DNA of 6,152 nt, taken from NCBI GenBank assembly GCA_003229935.1, contig QIGD01000101.1, forward strand, positions 1 to 6,152, in the 5' to 3' direction. Every line of letters begins with the position of its first letter. Within the stretch, counting starts at the first letter, position 1. The notes under the pieces were generated by a model. That model was not told the origin of the DNA. It searched no databases and saw nothing but the letters and a program-made list of their open reading frames with translations. The position numbers and the translations under genes were made by a program. Below are positions 1-4,438 of this stretch, piece by piece. This DNA is from Methanobacteriota archaeon. GTDB lineage: Archaea; Hydrothermarchaeota; Hydrothermarchaeia; Hydrothermarchaeales; BMS3B.

Positions 1-1
1 C

Positions 2-184
2 GAAGATGTATTTATAATAGATTTTTACGATACACCCCTTTATAACAAAGAAAAACCACAAGGAGTGAGGATCCTTTTACCTGTCCGTATAACAAAACAA
101 ATTGTAAAGAAAATAGAAAAAGCTATAAAATCTCACGAACAAAGATTTGACGAATCAAGTAAGAGTCAGATACAAAAGATTTAG
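2..184 (+). CDS. 3' end of an unrecognised gene (partial)
   Basis: The reading frame is open from the left edge of the window to a TAG stop at 182-184 and gives 60 C-terminal residues; the start lies outside. The visible part begins EDVFIIDFYDTPLYNKEKPQ, continues with a basic, probably helical stretch (RITKQIVKKIEKAIKSHEQR) and ends in a polar Ser/Gln/Lys-rich tail, the usual look of the end of a soluble protein. The other two + strand frames close within the first ~60 nt, which supports this frame. I do not recognise the family and see no catalytic motif or membrane segment. A pyrimidine-rich T tract at 201-221 could end its transcript. It may belong to the same mobile element, but nothing in it shows that. 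Confidence 0.6.
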   Translation, partial: EDVFIIDFYDTPLYNKEKPQGVRILLPVRITKQIVKKIEKAIKSHEQRFDESSKSQIQKI

Positions 185-307
185 CGATTATGCAGAGTAG
201 TCCTTTCTTTTTTCCTTGTTTCAAAACCCTACTATGATAAGTGTAGACTGTAGATATTCCAAGTCATTCCAGTGATAGCTCTACGATGCAAGGGATAACA
301 ACGAAAT

Positions 308-332
308 AAAGAGAATTTTCTCTTTTTTTTTT
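308..332 (+). terminator. Hairpin plus T10 tract
   Basis: AAAGAGAA (308-315) pairs perfectly with TTCTCTTT (318-325) around a TT spacer, and ten consecutive T follow (323-332). An oligo-T run is sufficient for archaeal transcription termination; the hairpin may help or may bind protein. Near copies occur at 437-454 and 1376-1393, so this is a reused element rather than a chance palindrome. It lies 124 nt after the partial gene, so an undetected short transcript could end here. Confidence 0.6.
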
Positions 333-362
333 CTGTTCTATGGCATTACAATTTGATAGGCA

Positions 363-388
363 GAAAGCCAACGGCTTCAGTCGTGGGA
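363..388 (+). mobile_element. Decayed IS200/IS605-like end hairpin
   Basis: GAAAGCCAACGGCTTCAGTCGTGGG has the layout of the hairpin at the right end of many archaeal IS200/IS605 (TnpB) elements: GAAAGCC, a G/C-rich stem, a CTTNAG loop, then GTGGG. Five of six stem pairs between 368-373 and 382-387 form; 370/385 is A against G. A better-preserved relative in the same orientation lies at 6081-6106. No transposase or TnpB gene is next to it, so it is at most a remnant. The family call rests on remembered consensus, not on alignment. Confidence 0.35.
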
Positions 389-436
389 ATATGTAACCTG
401 CTATTTTCTAAAATTTATGAAACTTTCTTTGAAGAT

Positions 437-460
437 AAAGAGAACCTTCTATTTCTTTTT
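437..460 (+). terminator. Imperfect AAAGAGAA hairpin with T tract
   Basis: AAAGAGAA (437-444) faces TTCTATTT (447-454) across a CC spacer, with seven of eight positions pairing, followed by TTTTT at 456-460 and further T-rich sequence. It is the second member of the hairpin family and lies about 45 nt before the promoter box at 499. Confidence 0.45.
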
Positions 461-498
461 TAGATATTTTTATTATTTATGCCAGTTCTTTCAGTTCT

Positions 499-514
499 CT
501 GATTCTTTTATATA
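499..514 (+). promoter_or_regulatory. Promoter with shared CTGATTC-TATA box
   Basis: CTGATTCTTTTATATA contains a strong archaeal TATA box (TTTTATATA, 506-514). Archaeal initiation about 25 nt downstream of the TATA centre would fall near 535-537, only 2-4 nt before the ATG at 539, so the transcript is probably leaderless; no Shine-Dalgarno sequence is visible. The first 14 nt are identical to the boxes at 1409 and 2710. The CTGATTC part sits where BRE would lie but does not match the common purine-rich BRE. Confidence 0.75.
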
Positions 515-538
515 CTTTCTAATATCTCAAAGTATTTT

Positions 539-1361
539 ATGAATGAGAAGAAAATTAATCCATACACTTTATCGCTACTTCTGAGTGCCATAGCTTTAGG
601 GCTTGGCATTCTAACGATGATAGGGGCATATTCTATTTTATATTCTAAGAGCCTCGCATTAGCCACAGCAGTTCTCTTTGCTATAGCTATATTACTAGCC
701 AGCCAGGGAGATTATATAATAGGAGTTATCAGTAGTGCCCTATTTGGTAGGGCAATGTTTATAGAAGAACCAGTTGAATTGCAAAACGACCTTGTTCTAA
801 GGCAAAATGGTGATAAATATATTGCTATGAGTCTTCTGAAAGTTATCCCTACAGAAGTTTATATAGATATGGCTGATGCTGAGAAACAGAATTATCTTAA
901 CAGCATCTCAAGTTTCCTCATGAGTGTTAGAGAGCCTGTCATGATGGGTGCTTTTGCACTCCCTATTGATCCCTATTGATTTGAAAGAAGTGATTGACAG
1001 ACTGAAAGAAAAAGATGCTCATTTGAGAAAAGAAGCAAAAAAAGCTAAAGAAGAGAAAGACGATATAATGAGAACAAGTGTAGAAGATGATCGAAAATAC
1101 CTTAGGAATATTATGAAAAGAATAGAAAGTACTGGAGCGATTTCTGTTGTATACTTTGTTACTGTGAGTGGGGAAGGATTCACAAAAGAACTTGCAATTG
1201 CTGAGGTTGAAAGAAAAAGAGATTTGCTTATGAATTCTATGAGAGGCGTCCTTGGTGCTCAGTATATCGATGTATTGAGAGGTAGAAAATTGTTAAGATT
1301 TTATCAGATGTTGCTTGCCGTGCCTACCTCTTTCGAAGAGCCACTTTTTTATGGGGTTTAA
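539..1361 (+). pseudogene. TraC/VirB4-N-terminal-like membrane protein, frameshifted
   Basis: Two overlapping frames (539-979 and 948-1361) are one gene split by a 10-bp tandem duplication at 961-980. Removing one copy restores a single 270-residue frame running FALPID-LKEVIDRL across the join. Residues ~11-35 and ~38-56 are two predicted membrane segments, giving a PrgI-like N-terminus. After them the pattern matches the TraC-like domain of VirB4-type conjugation ATPases: an acidic D-LVLR-NGD strand, Y(I)DM--AEK followed by a helix ending FLMSVREPV, a long charged coil (~147-190), the strand AISVVYFVTVSG, and a final helix with G-QYIDVLRGRKLLRFYQ. No P-loop is present, so any energy would come from a partner that is not in this window. 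The likely role is an envelope component of a conjugation-like or DNA-transfer apparatus. The second frame has only a GTG at 948 as a start. Family assignment is by remembered pattern. Confidence 0.6.
961..980 (+). repeat. Exact 10-bp tandem duplication
   Basis: CCCTATTGAT occurs twice in a row (961-970 and 971-980). Ten is not a multiple of three, so the upstream frame reads two extra residues (Pro-Tyr) and stops at TGA 977-979, while the downstream frame carries the rest of the protein. Deleting one copy joins the two frames without a seam. Confidence 0.95.
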
Positions 1362-1375
1362 AGCCCACGTTACCT

Positions 1376-1397
1376 AAAGAGAAGCTTCTCTTTTTTT
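1376..1397 (+). terminator. Perfect AAAGAGAA hairpin with T7 tract
   Basis: AAAGAGAA (1376-1383) and TTCTCTTT (1386-1393) form a perfect 8-bp stem around GC, followed by T to 1397. It lies 14 nt after the stop of the TraC-like gene and 11 nt before the next promoter box, so it probably separates the two transcription units. It is the third and cleanest member of the hairpin family. Confidence 0.7.
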
Positions 1398-1408
1398 CAT
1401 GAAATTTT

Positions 1409-1427
1409 CTGATTCTTTTATATATAT
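1409..1427 (+). promoter_or_regulatory. Promoter with shared CTGATTC-TATA box
   Basis: CTGATTCTTTTATA (1409-1422) is identical to the boxes at 499 and 2710 and continues into a long TATA box (TTTTATATATAT, 1416-1427). By spacing, initiation is expected near 1445-1447. It should drive the 62-residue gene and possibly the coupled cluster up to 2426, because no clear terminator lies between. Confidence 0.75.
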
Positions 1428-1445
1428 CCTATAGAATCCTGACAT

Positions 1446-1472
1446 ATGTTGGAAGCATTGCAAAAAAATTAG
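1446..1472 (+). other. Possible 8-codon leader ORF
   Basis: ATG at 1446 lies where transcription is predicted to start and opens the frame MLEALQKN, stopping at TAG 1470-1472, 15 nt before the start of the next gene. By analogy with the leaderless arrangement at 499/539, this ATG could be read by the first ribosome. It may equally be a chance ATG in the 5' leader. Confidence 0.2.
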
Positions 1473-1487
1473 AAGAAGGTTGAAGAA

Positions 1488-1676
1488 ATGGATAAGAAAC
1501 AAGTTTTTGAAAGTCTTATTGAATATATGTTTGATGACGTCTATTCAACTTTTGAGAGGCGTGTTGAGCTTCATGATGAAATAGATGATACCCTTGAGAT
1601 TTTTGTTTCTAAGGATGAGGTGGTTGAGAAGATAAGAAACTTTTTCAGGAAAATGAAAGAGGACAAAGCCCTCTAA
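1488..1676 (+). CDS. Small acidic protein, unrecognised (62 aa)
   Basis: The ATG at 1488 is chosen because GAAGGTTGA (1475-1483) is a good Shine-Dalgarno match ending a few bases upstream. The 62-residue product is strongly charged with a net acidic N-terminal half (FDDVYSTFERRVELHDEIDD) and a basic C-terminal helix (KIRNFFRKMKEDKAL). It contains no Cys and no membrane segment. The predicted shape is two or three helices, compatible with a small protein-binding or DNA-mimic-like factor, but I recognise no family and claim no function. It is the first gene behind the promoter at 1409, and its stop codon touches a GGAGGT at 1677. Confidence 0.7.
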   Translation: MDKKQVFESLIEYMFDDVYSTFERRVELHDEIDDTLEIFVSKDEVVEKIRNFFRKMKEDKAL

Positions 1677-1682
1677 GGAGGT
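1677..1682 (+). promoter_or_regulatory. Strong Shine-Dalgarno without a clear gene
   Basis: GGAGGT begins at the base after the TAA stop at 1674-1676, the best ribosome-binding sequence in the window. No ATG, GTG or TTG follows at normal spacing. The first ATG (1700) is 17 nt away and gives only MMKKEY before a stop. The site may be the remnant of a lost start, or may act at a distance on the ORF at 1727. Confidence 0.4.
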
Positions 1683-1726
1683 AAAAAGGGGTTACTTCCA
1701 TGATGAAGAAAGAATATTAAAACAAA

Positions 1727-1903
1727 ATGGCGGAAGGCTGCTGGATGTCTAACCCATTTATAAATAGACCTATGGAATTATGCACCGGCTACACTCCTAA
1801 ATTTTGTAAGAAGCTACATCCAATAGGTTATAAAATCAATGAGTTAGGTGCCCCACTAAAAGATGAGGTGAGACAATGTGGAAAAAAATCCTTTGCAGAA
1901 TAA
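1727..1903 (+). CDS. Unrecognised Cys-containing miniprotein (58 aa)
   Basis: The frame runs from ATG 1727 to TAA 1901-1903 and encodes 58 residues with four cysteines (5, 19, 27, 51), beginning MAEGCWMSNPFINRPMELC; a metal site is possible but the spacing matches no zinc motif I know. It overlaps the next ORF as TAATG, the best argument that it is translated. No good Shine-Dalgarno lies directly before 1727. An ATG at 1745 behind GGAAGG would give a 52-residue form, and the GGAGGT at 1677 is 44 nt upstream. A TTTATAAATA at 1757-1766 inside the frame could be an internal promoter. An open frame on the opposite strand (1828-2112) covers part of this region and is less likely. Function unknown. 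Confidence 0.5.
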   Translation: MAEGCWMSNPFINRPMELCTGYTPKFCKKLHPIGYKINELGAPLKDEVRQCGKKSFAE

Positions 1904-2043
1904 TGATTCACAATTGGACTAATATTACTCTTGTGGCAATCCCATACCGAAGGATTATCATGCAGGAATGTAGAAGGTGTGGAAAGACAGAAAGGATAAA
2001 TTATTTCACACTTGTCAGGTCTGCTTATAAAGGGGAAATCTAA
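1903..2043 (+). CDS. Unrecognised CxxC miniprotein (46 aa)
   Basis: ATG 1903 overlaps the preceding stop (TAATG), and the stop at 2041-2043 overlaps the next start in the same way, so the ORF is exactly framed by its neighbours as in a translationally coupled operon. The 46-residue product has one Cys pair, ECRRCGKTERINYF (C23, C26), resembling half of a zinc ribbon such as those in small phage and archaeal-virus proteins. The N-terminal 19 residues (MIHNWTNITL...) are poorly ordered, and Met20 would give a compact 27-residue zinc-knuckle form. Two such chains, or a partner, would be needed to complete a four-Cys site. Function unknown. Confidence 0.5.
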   Translation: MIHNWTNITLVAIPYRRIIMQECRRCGKTERINYFTLVRSAYKGEI

Positions 2044-2426
2044 TGTTATTCCAGAACACCAAGGACCACCCGCATATTCTTCAGATTCTCTGTGGGGATA
2101 AAACAGAGACAAGGAGACAAGCTAAAAGGTGGGTAATGAGAGTGGGAGGAGTATATCCTGTTCACGATGCAGGCGATGGGTTATTTCAAAGGAAAGAAGA
2201 TGCCATCTGCTTCATAAAATGTACTGCAAGATGGGAAGAAAAGTTAGGAGATCTCACAGAAGAATCAGCATGTCGTGAAGGGCTGTACTCAAGAGAAGAA
2301 TTTTTTGAAGTATGGGAAGTAATTAATAAGAAACTCGATTTAAATGAAAAAATTAGAGTATACAGGTTTGAACTTTTGATGAGGAAGTCAATCACACCTC
2401 CCTCTCAGAATGGGCTTGTTCCGTGA
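2043..2426 (+). CDS. ASCH-domain protein (127 aa)
   Basis: The N-terminus MLFQNTKDHPHILQILCGDK followed by TETRR is the signature start of ASCH-domain proteins (hydrophobic strand, helix, then the G-KT-TRR turn lining the putative RNA/nucleotide pocket). It is followed by YPVHDAG, the strand ICFIKCTARWEEKL, then DLTEESACREGLYSREEFFEVWEVIN and the closing strand KIRVYRFEL, all in the usual order. Length is typical for a stand-alone ASCH protein. The fold is related to PUA; known members bind RNA or hydrolyse modified nucleosides, such as the N4-acetylcytidine amidohydrolase YqfB. Such genes are frequent in phage and archaeal mobile elements. The start overlaps the previous stop (TAATG), indicating coupling to the two miniproteins. 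Substrate cannot be read from the sequence. Confidence 0.8.
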   Translation: MLFQNTKDHPHILQILCGDKTETRRQAKRWVMRVGGVYPVHDAGDGLFQRKEDAICFIKCTARWEEKLGDLTEESACREGLYSREEFFEVWEVINKKLDLNEKIRVYRFELLMRKSITPPSQNGLVP

Positions 2427-2553
2427 GGGATAAGAGCAATTGGTTGATTAGGAGGCATTGAAGGATACAGCAGTTATTGGTAGAGTTCAAGAACACACCA
2501 GGGGATGCTCCTCAATGCCCTGCTCTGTAAGTGAAGCATTAAACAGAGAGGGA

Positions 2554-2612
2554 ACTCTCAGTGTGCCTCACACACTACTGGCCAATAACAACTCCGATGA
2601 GGACCTGAGAGT
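2554..2612 (+). repeat. Nested inverted repeats
   Basis: ACTCTCAG (2554-2561) is perfectly complementary to CTGAGAGT (2605-2612). Between them AGTGTG (2560-2565) can pair with CACACT (2571-2576) around CCTCA; the two helices share 2560-2561, so they stack or compete. Such nesting is more typical of a folded RNA than of coding DNA. Confidence 0.5.
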
Positions 2613-2643
2613 ACCTGTCATAAACATGCAAAAGGTAGTTCAT

Positions 2644-2663
2644 CCCCTCGCTTTCGCAAGGGG
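2644..2663 (+). terminator. CCCCTCGC/GCAAGGGG hairpin
   Basis: CCCCT (2644-2648) pairs with AGGGG (2659-2663). After a C/A mismatch GC pairs with GC, closing a TTTC loop. The following TCTTCTT is T-rich but not a run, so termination is uncertain. Read on the - strand, AAGACCCC…GGGGATGAAC resembles the IS200/IS605-type end hairpin at 6081-6112. Confidence 0.45.
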
Positions 2664-2709
2664 TCTTCTTGCCTAAACAGATAAAATAATCTTCTCTTTA
2701 CAGGAGTAT

Positions 2710-2725
2710 CTGATTCTTTTATAAA
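2710..2725 (+). promoter_or_regulatory. Promoter with shared CTGATTC-TATA box
   Basis: CTGATTCTTTTATA (2710-2723) is the third identical copy of the 14-mer, followed by AA to give the TATA box TTTTATAAA (2717-2725). Initiation is expected near 2746-2748. TTCTCTTT at 2693-2700, about 10 nt before the box, is the right half of the AAAGAGAA hairpin without its partner. Confidence 0.7.
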
Positions 2726-2757
2726 CTCTTTGTTTTATAGAGATTTTGATAATTAAA

Positions 2758-2765
2758 GAAGGTGA
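2758..2765 (+). promoter_or_regulatory. Shine-Dalgarno fixing the YdjM-like start
   Basis: GAAGGTGA lies 7 nt before ATG 2773. The same frame could be opened at TTG 2746, but that would place the ribosome site inside the gene and the start at the predicted transcription start, so ATG 2773 is preferred. The sequence closely resembles GAAGGTTGA before the gene at 1488. Confidence 0.75.
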
Positions 2766-2772
2766 AAAAGTG

Positions 2773-3234
2773 ATGTTTTATACACATATCCTTTTTGGAG
2801 CTTTGCTATTTCTTGTTGCAGAAAATTACATTCACATATCCCTGTTGCAATGGGCAGTAATACCACTTGCTGCAATACTCCCAGATATAGACACAGAAAA
2901 CAGCTTTATCAGTAAGAGATTACCTCTGATTCCTTTACTTTTTTCAGGAGTAAAACACAGAACATTAACACATTCTCTCATAGGGCTGACTGTGGCCACA
3001 TGGCTTGCCTTTGGGGTAGGTTATTTTACACAACATATAGAAATCACACTTCCTTTTTTTATAGGATATGCCAGCCACATTTTTGCAGATATGTTAAATG
3101 GTGCTGGAGTTGCACTGTTTTACCCTGAGAAAAAAAGATACAGGTTGCTTAGAATCCGAACAGGTTCTGTGTCAGAAATGTGGTTCTTCATCTCTGTGTT
3201 AGGAGGGATTGTCACACTCCTATTTTCAGTTTAG
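2773..3234 (+). CDS. YdjM-like membrane-bound metal-dependent hydrolase family protein
   Basis: The 153-residue protein shows the conserved motifs of the YdjM/DUF457 family in order: an N-terminal His in MFYTH (H5), ILPDID (36-41 region) between two hydrophobic segments, KHRTLTHS (61-68) after a third, HIFADMLN (102-109) at the end of another, and a C-terminal TGSVSEMWFF before the last membrane segment. The His and Asp residues probably bind a metal on one face of the membrane. About four membrane helices are expected. Family members are annotated as inner-membrane metal-dependent hydrolases, and the bacterial YdjM is LexA-regulated; the substrate is not established. Here it is a single-gene unit with its own shared-box promoter and T-rich end, convergent with the replication ATPase gene. 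Length is near the family norm and nothing is missing. Confidence 0.85.
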   Translation: MFYTHILFGALLFLVAENYIHISLLQWAVIPLAAILPDIDTENSFISKRLPLIPLLFSGVKHRTLTHSLIGLTVATWLAFGVGYFTQHIEITLPFFIGYASHIFADMLNGAGVALFYPEKKRYRLLRIRTGSVSEMWFFISVLGGIVTLLFSV

Positions 3235-3235
3235 T

Positions 3236-3250
3236 TCTCTTCTTTTTTTT
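3236..3250 (+). terminator. Oligo-T terminator
   Basis: TTCTCTTCTTTTTTTT starts a few bases after the TAG stop at 3232-3234 and ends in eight T (3243-3250), enough for archaeal termination. The TTCTC core again recalls the right half of the AAAGAGAA hairpin, but no left half precedes it. Confidence 0.6.
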
Positions 3251-3318
3251 CATAGTGGTTGTGTATAGTTCCACATTATCATTTACTGTTTGGAAATATA
3301 CTATGTCAAGGATAGCAA

Positions 3319-4356
3319 CTAGGTTTTGAACCATACACGTGTTCTCCCTCTTCCAGACACAAACCTATAGTCTACAATCCCTAACATTTTCAGTTTTTTC
3401 AGACTTTTTCCTATACCCTGGATTGTTATATCTCCTTTCTCTTTCTTATAATATCTATGGAGCTCTCCAGTGCTGATAGCAGTTGTGCTCTCTTTTATCT
3501 TAGAAAATAAGAAAGTCTCAAGCTCGCTTAGATGGCTCTCGTTCTTTCTAGGTGTACCTTTAACCATATTAAAGGCTGTGTCTATATCCTTTTTTGTGAT
3601 TTTTTTATTCACAATTCCCCCAACATAATATAGAATTGCCAATGCGTGACGTAAGTCAGTGGCTCTCTCAGCAACTTCTCTAATTAATTTGTCTAAAATT
3701 ACAAATCTGCTGAAGCCCTGGATACATCTTTTTTTCAGAATTTCAAACTTCTGGTCCTCATTATAATCTTTAAATTCAAATTCAACAGGTTCAAAAGAAC
3801 TTCTGACTCTGTTTTTCAGGAAGTAGTCATCTCCAGAAGAGACAAGTACCACTCTCACGTGAACCCCCTGGAATCTACTCTCTGCAGGTCGCAGGAGAGT
3901 TTGGAGAAGGGTGTTTATATCCCCCCCTGAAAAAGCATTGAAATCATCGAAAACAATCAGAAGGTTCTGTTCATTATTTTTTAGCGTCTTGAATGTAGCA
4001 TCAAGACACTTGGAGACTCTTCTCCTGCTTAGATGTTTAGTCACCTGGAAATATATTTCCGCAGCGACTTCAGCACTTGTCCTCTTGACAGCGAGATTGA
4101 CATAACAGGTTGCCACTTTTGATGCTGCTTCTTCCTGAAATATCTTCAGAATCTTTCTGGCAACTGAAGTTTTTCCCACTGATGGCTGGCCATAAATAAC
4201 TGCATTGCTGGCTGGGTTGAAGCCAAACTGAAGAGGAGCGAAAAGTCTGACCAGTTCCTCTATCTCCTTTTCTCTGAAAAGTAATTGGTCAGGAATAACA
4301 TCAGGGTCGAATACACTAAGATCTTTGAATAGGCTTAGCATCTCTGTCTCCATCAT
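3319..4356 (-). CDS. Orc1/Cdc6-like AAA+ initiator ATPase
   Basis: The 345-residue protein follows the archaeal Orc1/Cdc6 layout. Residues 16-35 (FDPDVIPDQLLFREKEIEEL) are the typical N-terminal entry, G56-QPSVGKT63 is Walker A, LLIVFDDFN (132-140) is Walker B, SSGDDYFLKNRVRSSFEP (173-190) covers sensor 1 and the following helix, and TDLRHALAIL (233-242) carries the sensor 2 arginine R236. A winged-helix domain lies at ~275-345 and ends with a GRGRT wing. Its expected role is to bind origin DNA and load or recruit the replicative helicase for the element. Deviations from chromosomal copies are DD instead of DE in Walker B and Ser-Gly in place of the usual Asn in sensor 1. ATG 4356 is preceded by a GGTTGTGGTGGT stretch. 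It lies 82 nt downstream of the recombinase gene on the same strand. Confidence 0.85.
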   Translation of the reverse strand: MMETEMLSLFKDLSVFDPDVIPDQLLFREKEIEELVRLFAPLQFGFNPASNAVIYGQPSVGKTSVARKILKIFQEEAASKVATCYVNLAVKRTSAEVAAEIYFQVTKHLSRRRVSKCLDATFKTLKNNEQNLLIVFDDFNAFSGGDINTLLQTLLRPAESRFQGVHVRVVLVSSGDDYFLKNRVRSSFEPVEFEFKDYNEDQKFEILKKRCIQGFSRFVILDKLIREVAERATDLRHALAILYYVGGIVNKKITKKDIDTAFNMVKGTPRKNESHLSELETFLFSKIKESTTAISTGELHRYYKKEKGDITIQGIGKSLKKLKMLGIVDYRFVSGRGRTRVWFKT

Positions 4357-4390
4357 ACCACCACAACCTTATCACATATATTTTTCTTCT

Positions 4391-4405
4391 CTTTTAAACG
4401 TTTTC
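4391..4405 (-). promoter_or_regulatory. Candidate promoter of the Cdc6-like gene
   Basis: Read on the - strand, GAAAACG (4405-4399) followed by TTTAAAAG (4398-4391) fits a BRE-TATA pair. Initiation would be near 4370, leaving a short leader that includes the GGTGGT before ATG 4356. The 14-mer box of the + strand genes is absent, so control appears to differ. Confidence 0.45.
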
Positions 4406-4438
4406 TGAGAGCATGGGAAAAGTGAAAATATTCAATAT

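Larger units (their letters stand above)
185..538. other. Intergenic region with terminators and promoter
   Basis: This stretch holds no convincing gene. It contains a T/C-rich tract just after the partial gene (201-221), a perfect hairpin with a T run (308-332), a decayed IS200/IS605-like end hairpin (363-388), a second oligo-T hairpin (437-460) and the promoter of the next gene (499-514). No tRNA or rRNA is visible. Positions 225-300 are unexplained: only weak CTAC/GTAG complementarity can be seen there. Confidence 0.6.
2458..2676 (+). pseudogene. Possible IS200/IS605 remnant or structured RNA
   Basis: A 72-codon frame opens at TTG 2458, but GGAGG (2451-2455) is only 2 nt before it, too close to serve well. 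The sequence (…CSVSEALNREGTLSVPH…) does not look like a complete protein; the SEALNREGT stretch loosely recalls the loose C-terminal tail of TnpB proteins. On the DNA level the region is full of hairpins (2554-2612 and 2644-2663), and GGTAGTTCA at 2635-2643 resembles a right-end flank of IS200/IS605 elements. I therefore prefer a degraded TnpB tail with its overlapping guide-RNA region, or another structured RNA, over an intact gene. The assignment is weak. Confidence 0.3.

Noticed and set aside
225..300. Box C/D guide RNA or other small RNA
   Set aside because: ATGATAA only loosely resembles a C box, no convincing D box is at the right spacing, and only 4-bp complementarities are visible.
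948..1361. Second TraC-like frame as an independent gene
   Set aside because: Its first residues come from out-of-frame reading of the duplicated sequence, its GTG start has no ribosome-binding site, and deleting one 10-bp copy fuses it exactly with the upstream frame.
1355..1375. AAAGCCCACG as a further IS-type hairpin end
   Set aside because: The left half matches, but no complementary CGTGGG follows, so no stem can form.
1828..2112. Open frame of 94 codons on the - strand
   Set aside because: It lies opposite the TAATG-coupled + strand ORFs and the start of the clear ASCH gene, has no ribosome-binding site I can see, and its translation resembles no known family.
2186..2395. Open frame of 69 codons on the - strand
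   Set aside because: It is entirely inside the ASCH gene on the other strand; its Ser/Phe/Leu-rich translation is typical of an antisense shadow.
3911..4105. Open + strand frame inside the Cdc6-like gene
   Set aside because: Antisense to well-conserved AAA+ motifs; no promoter or ribosome-binding site.
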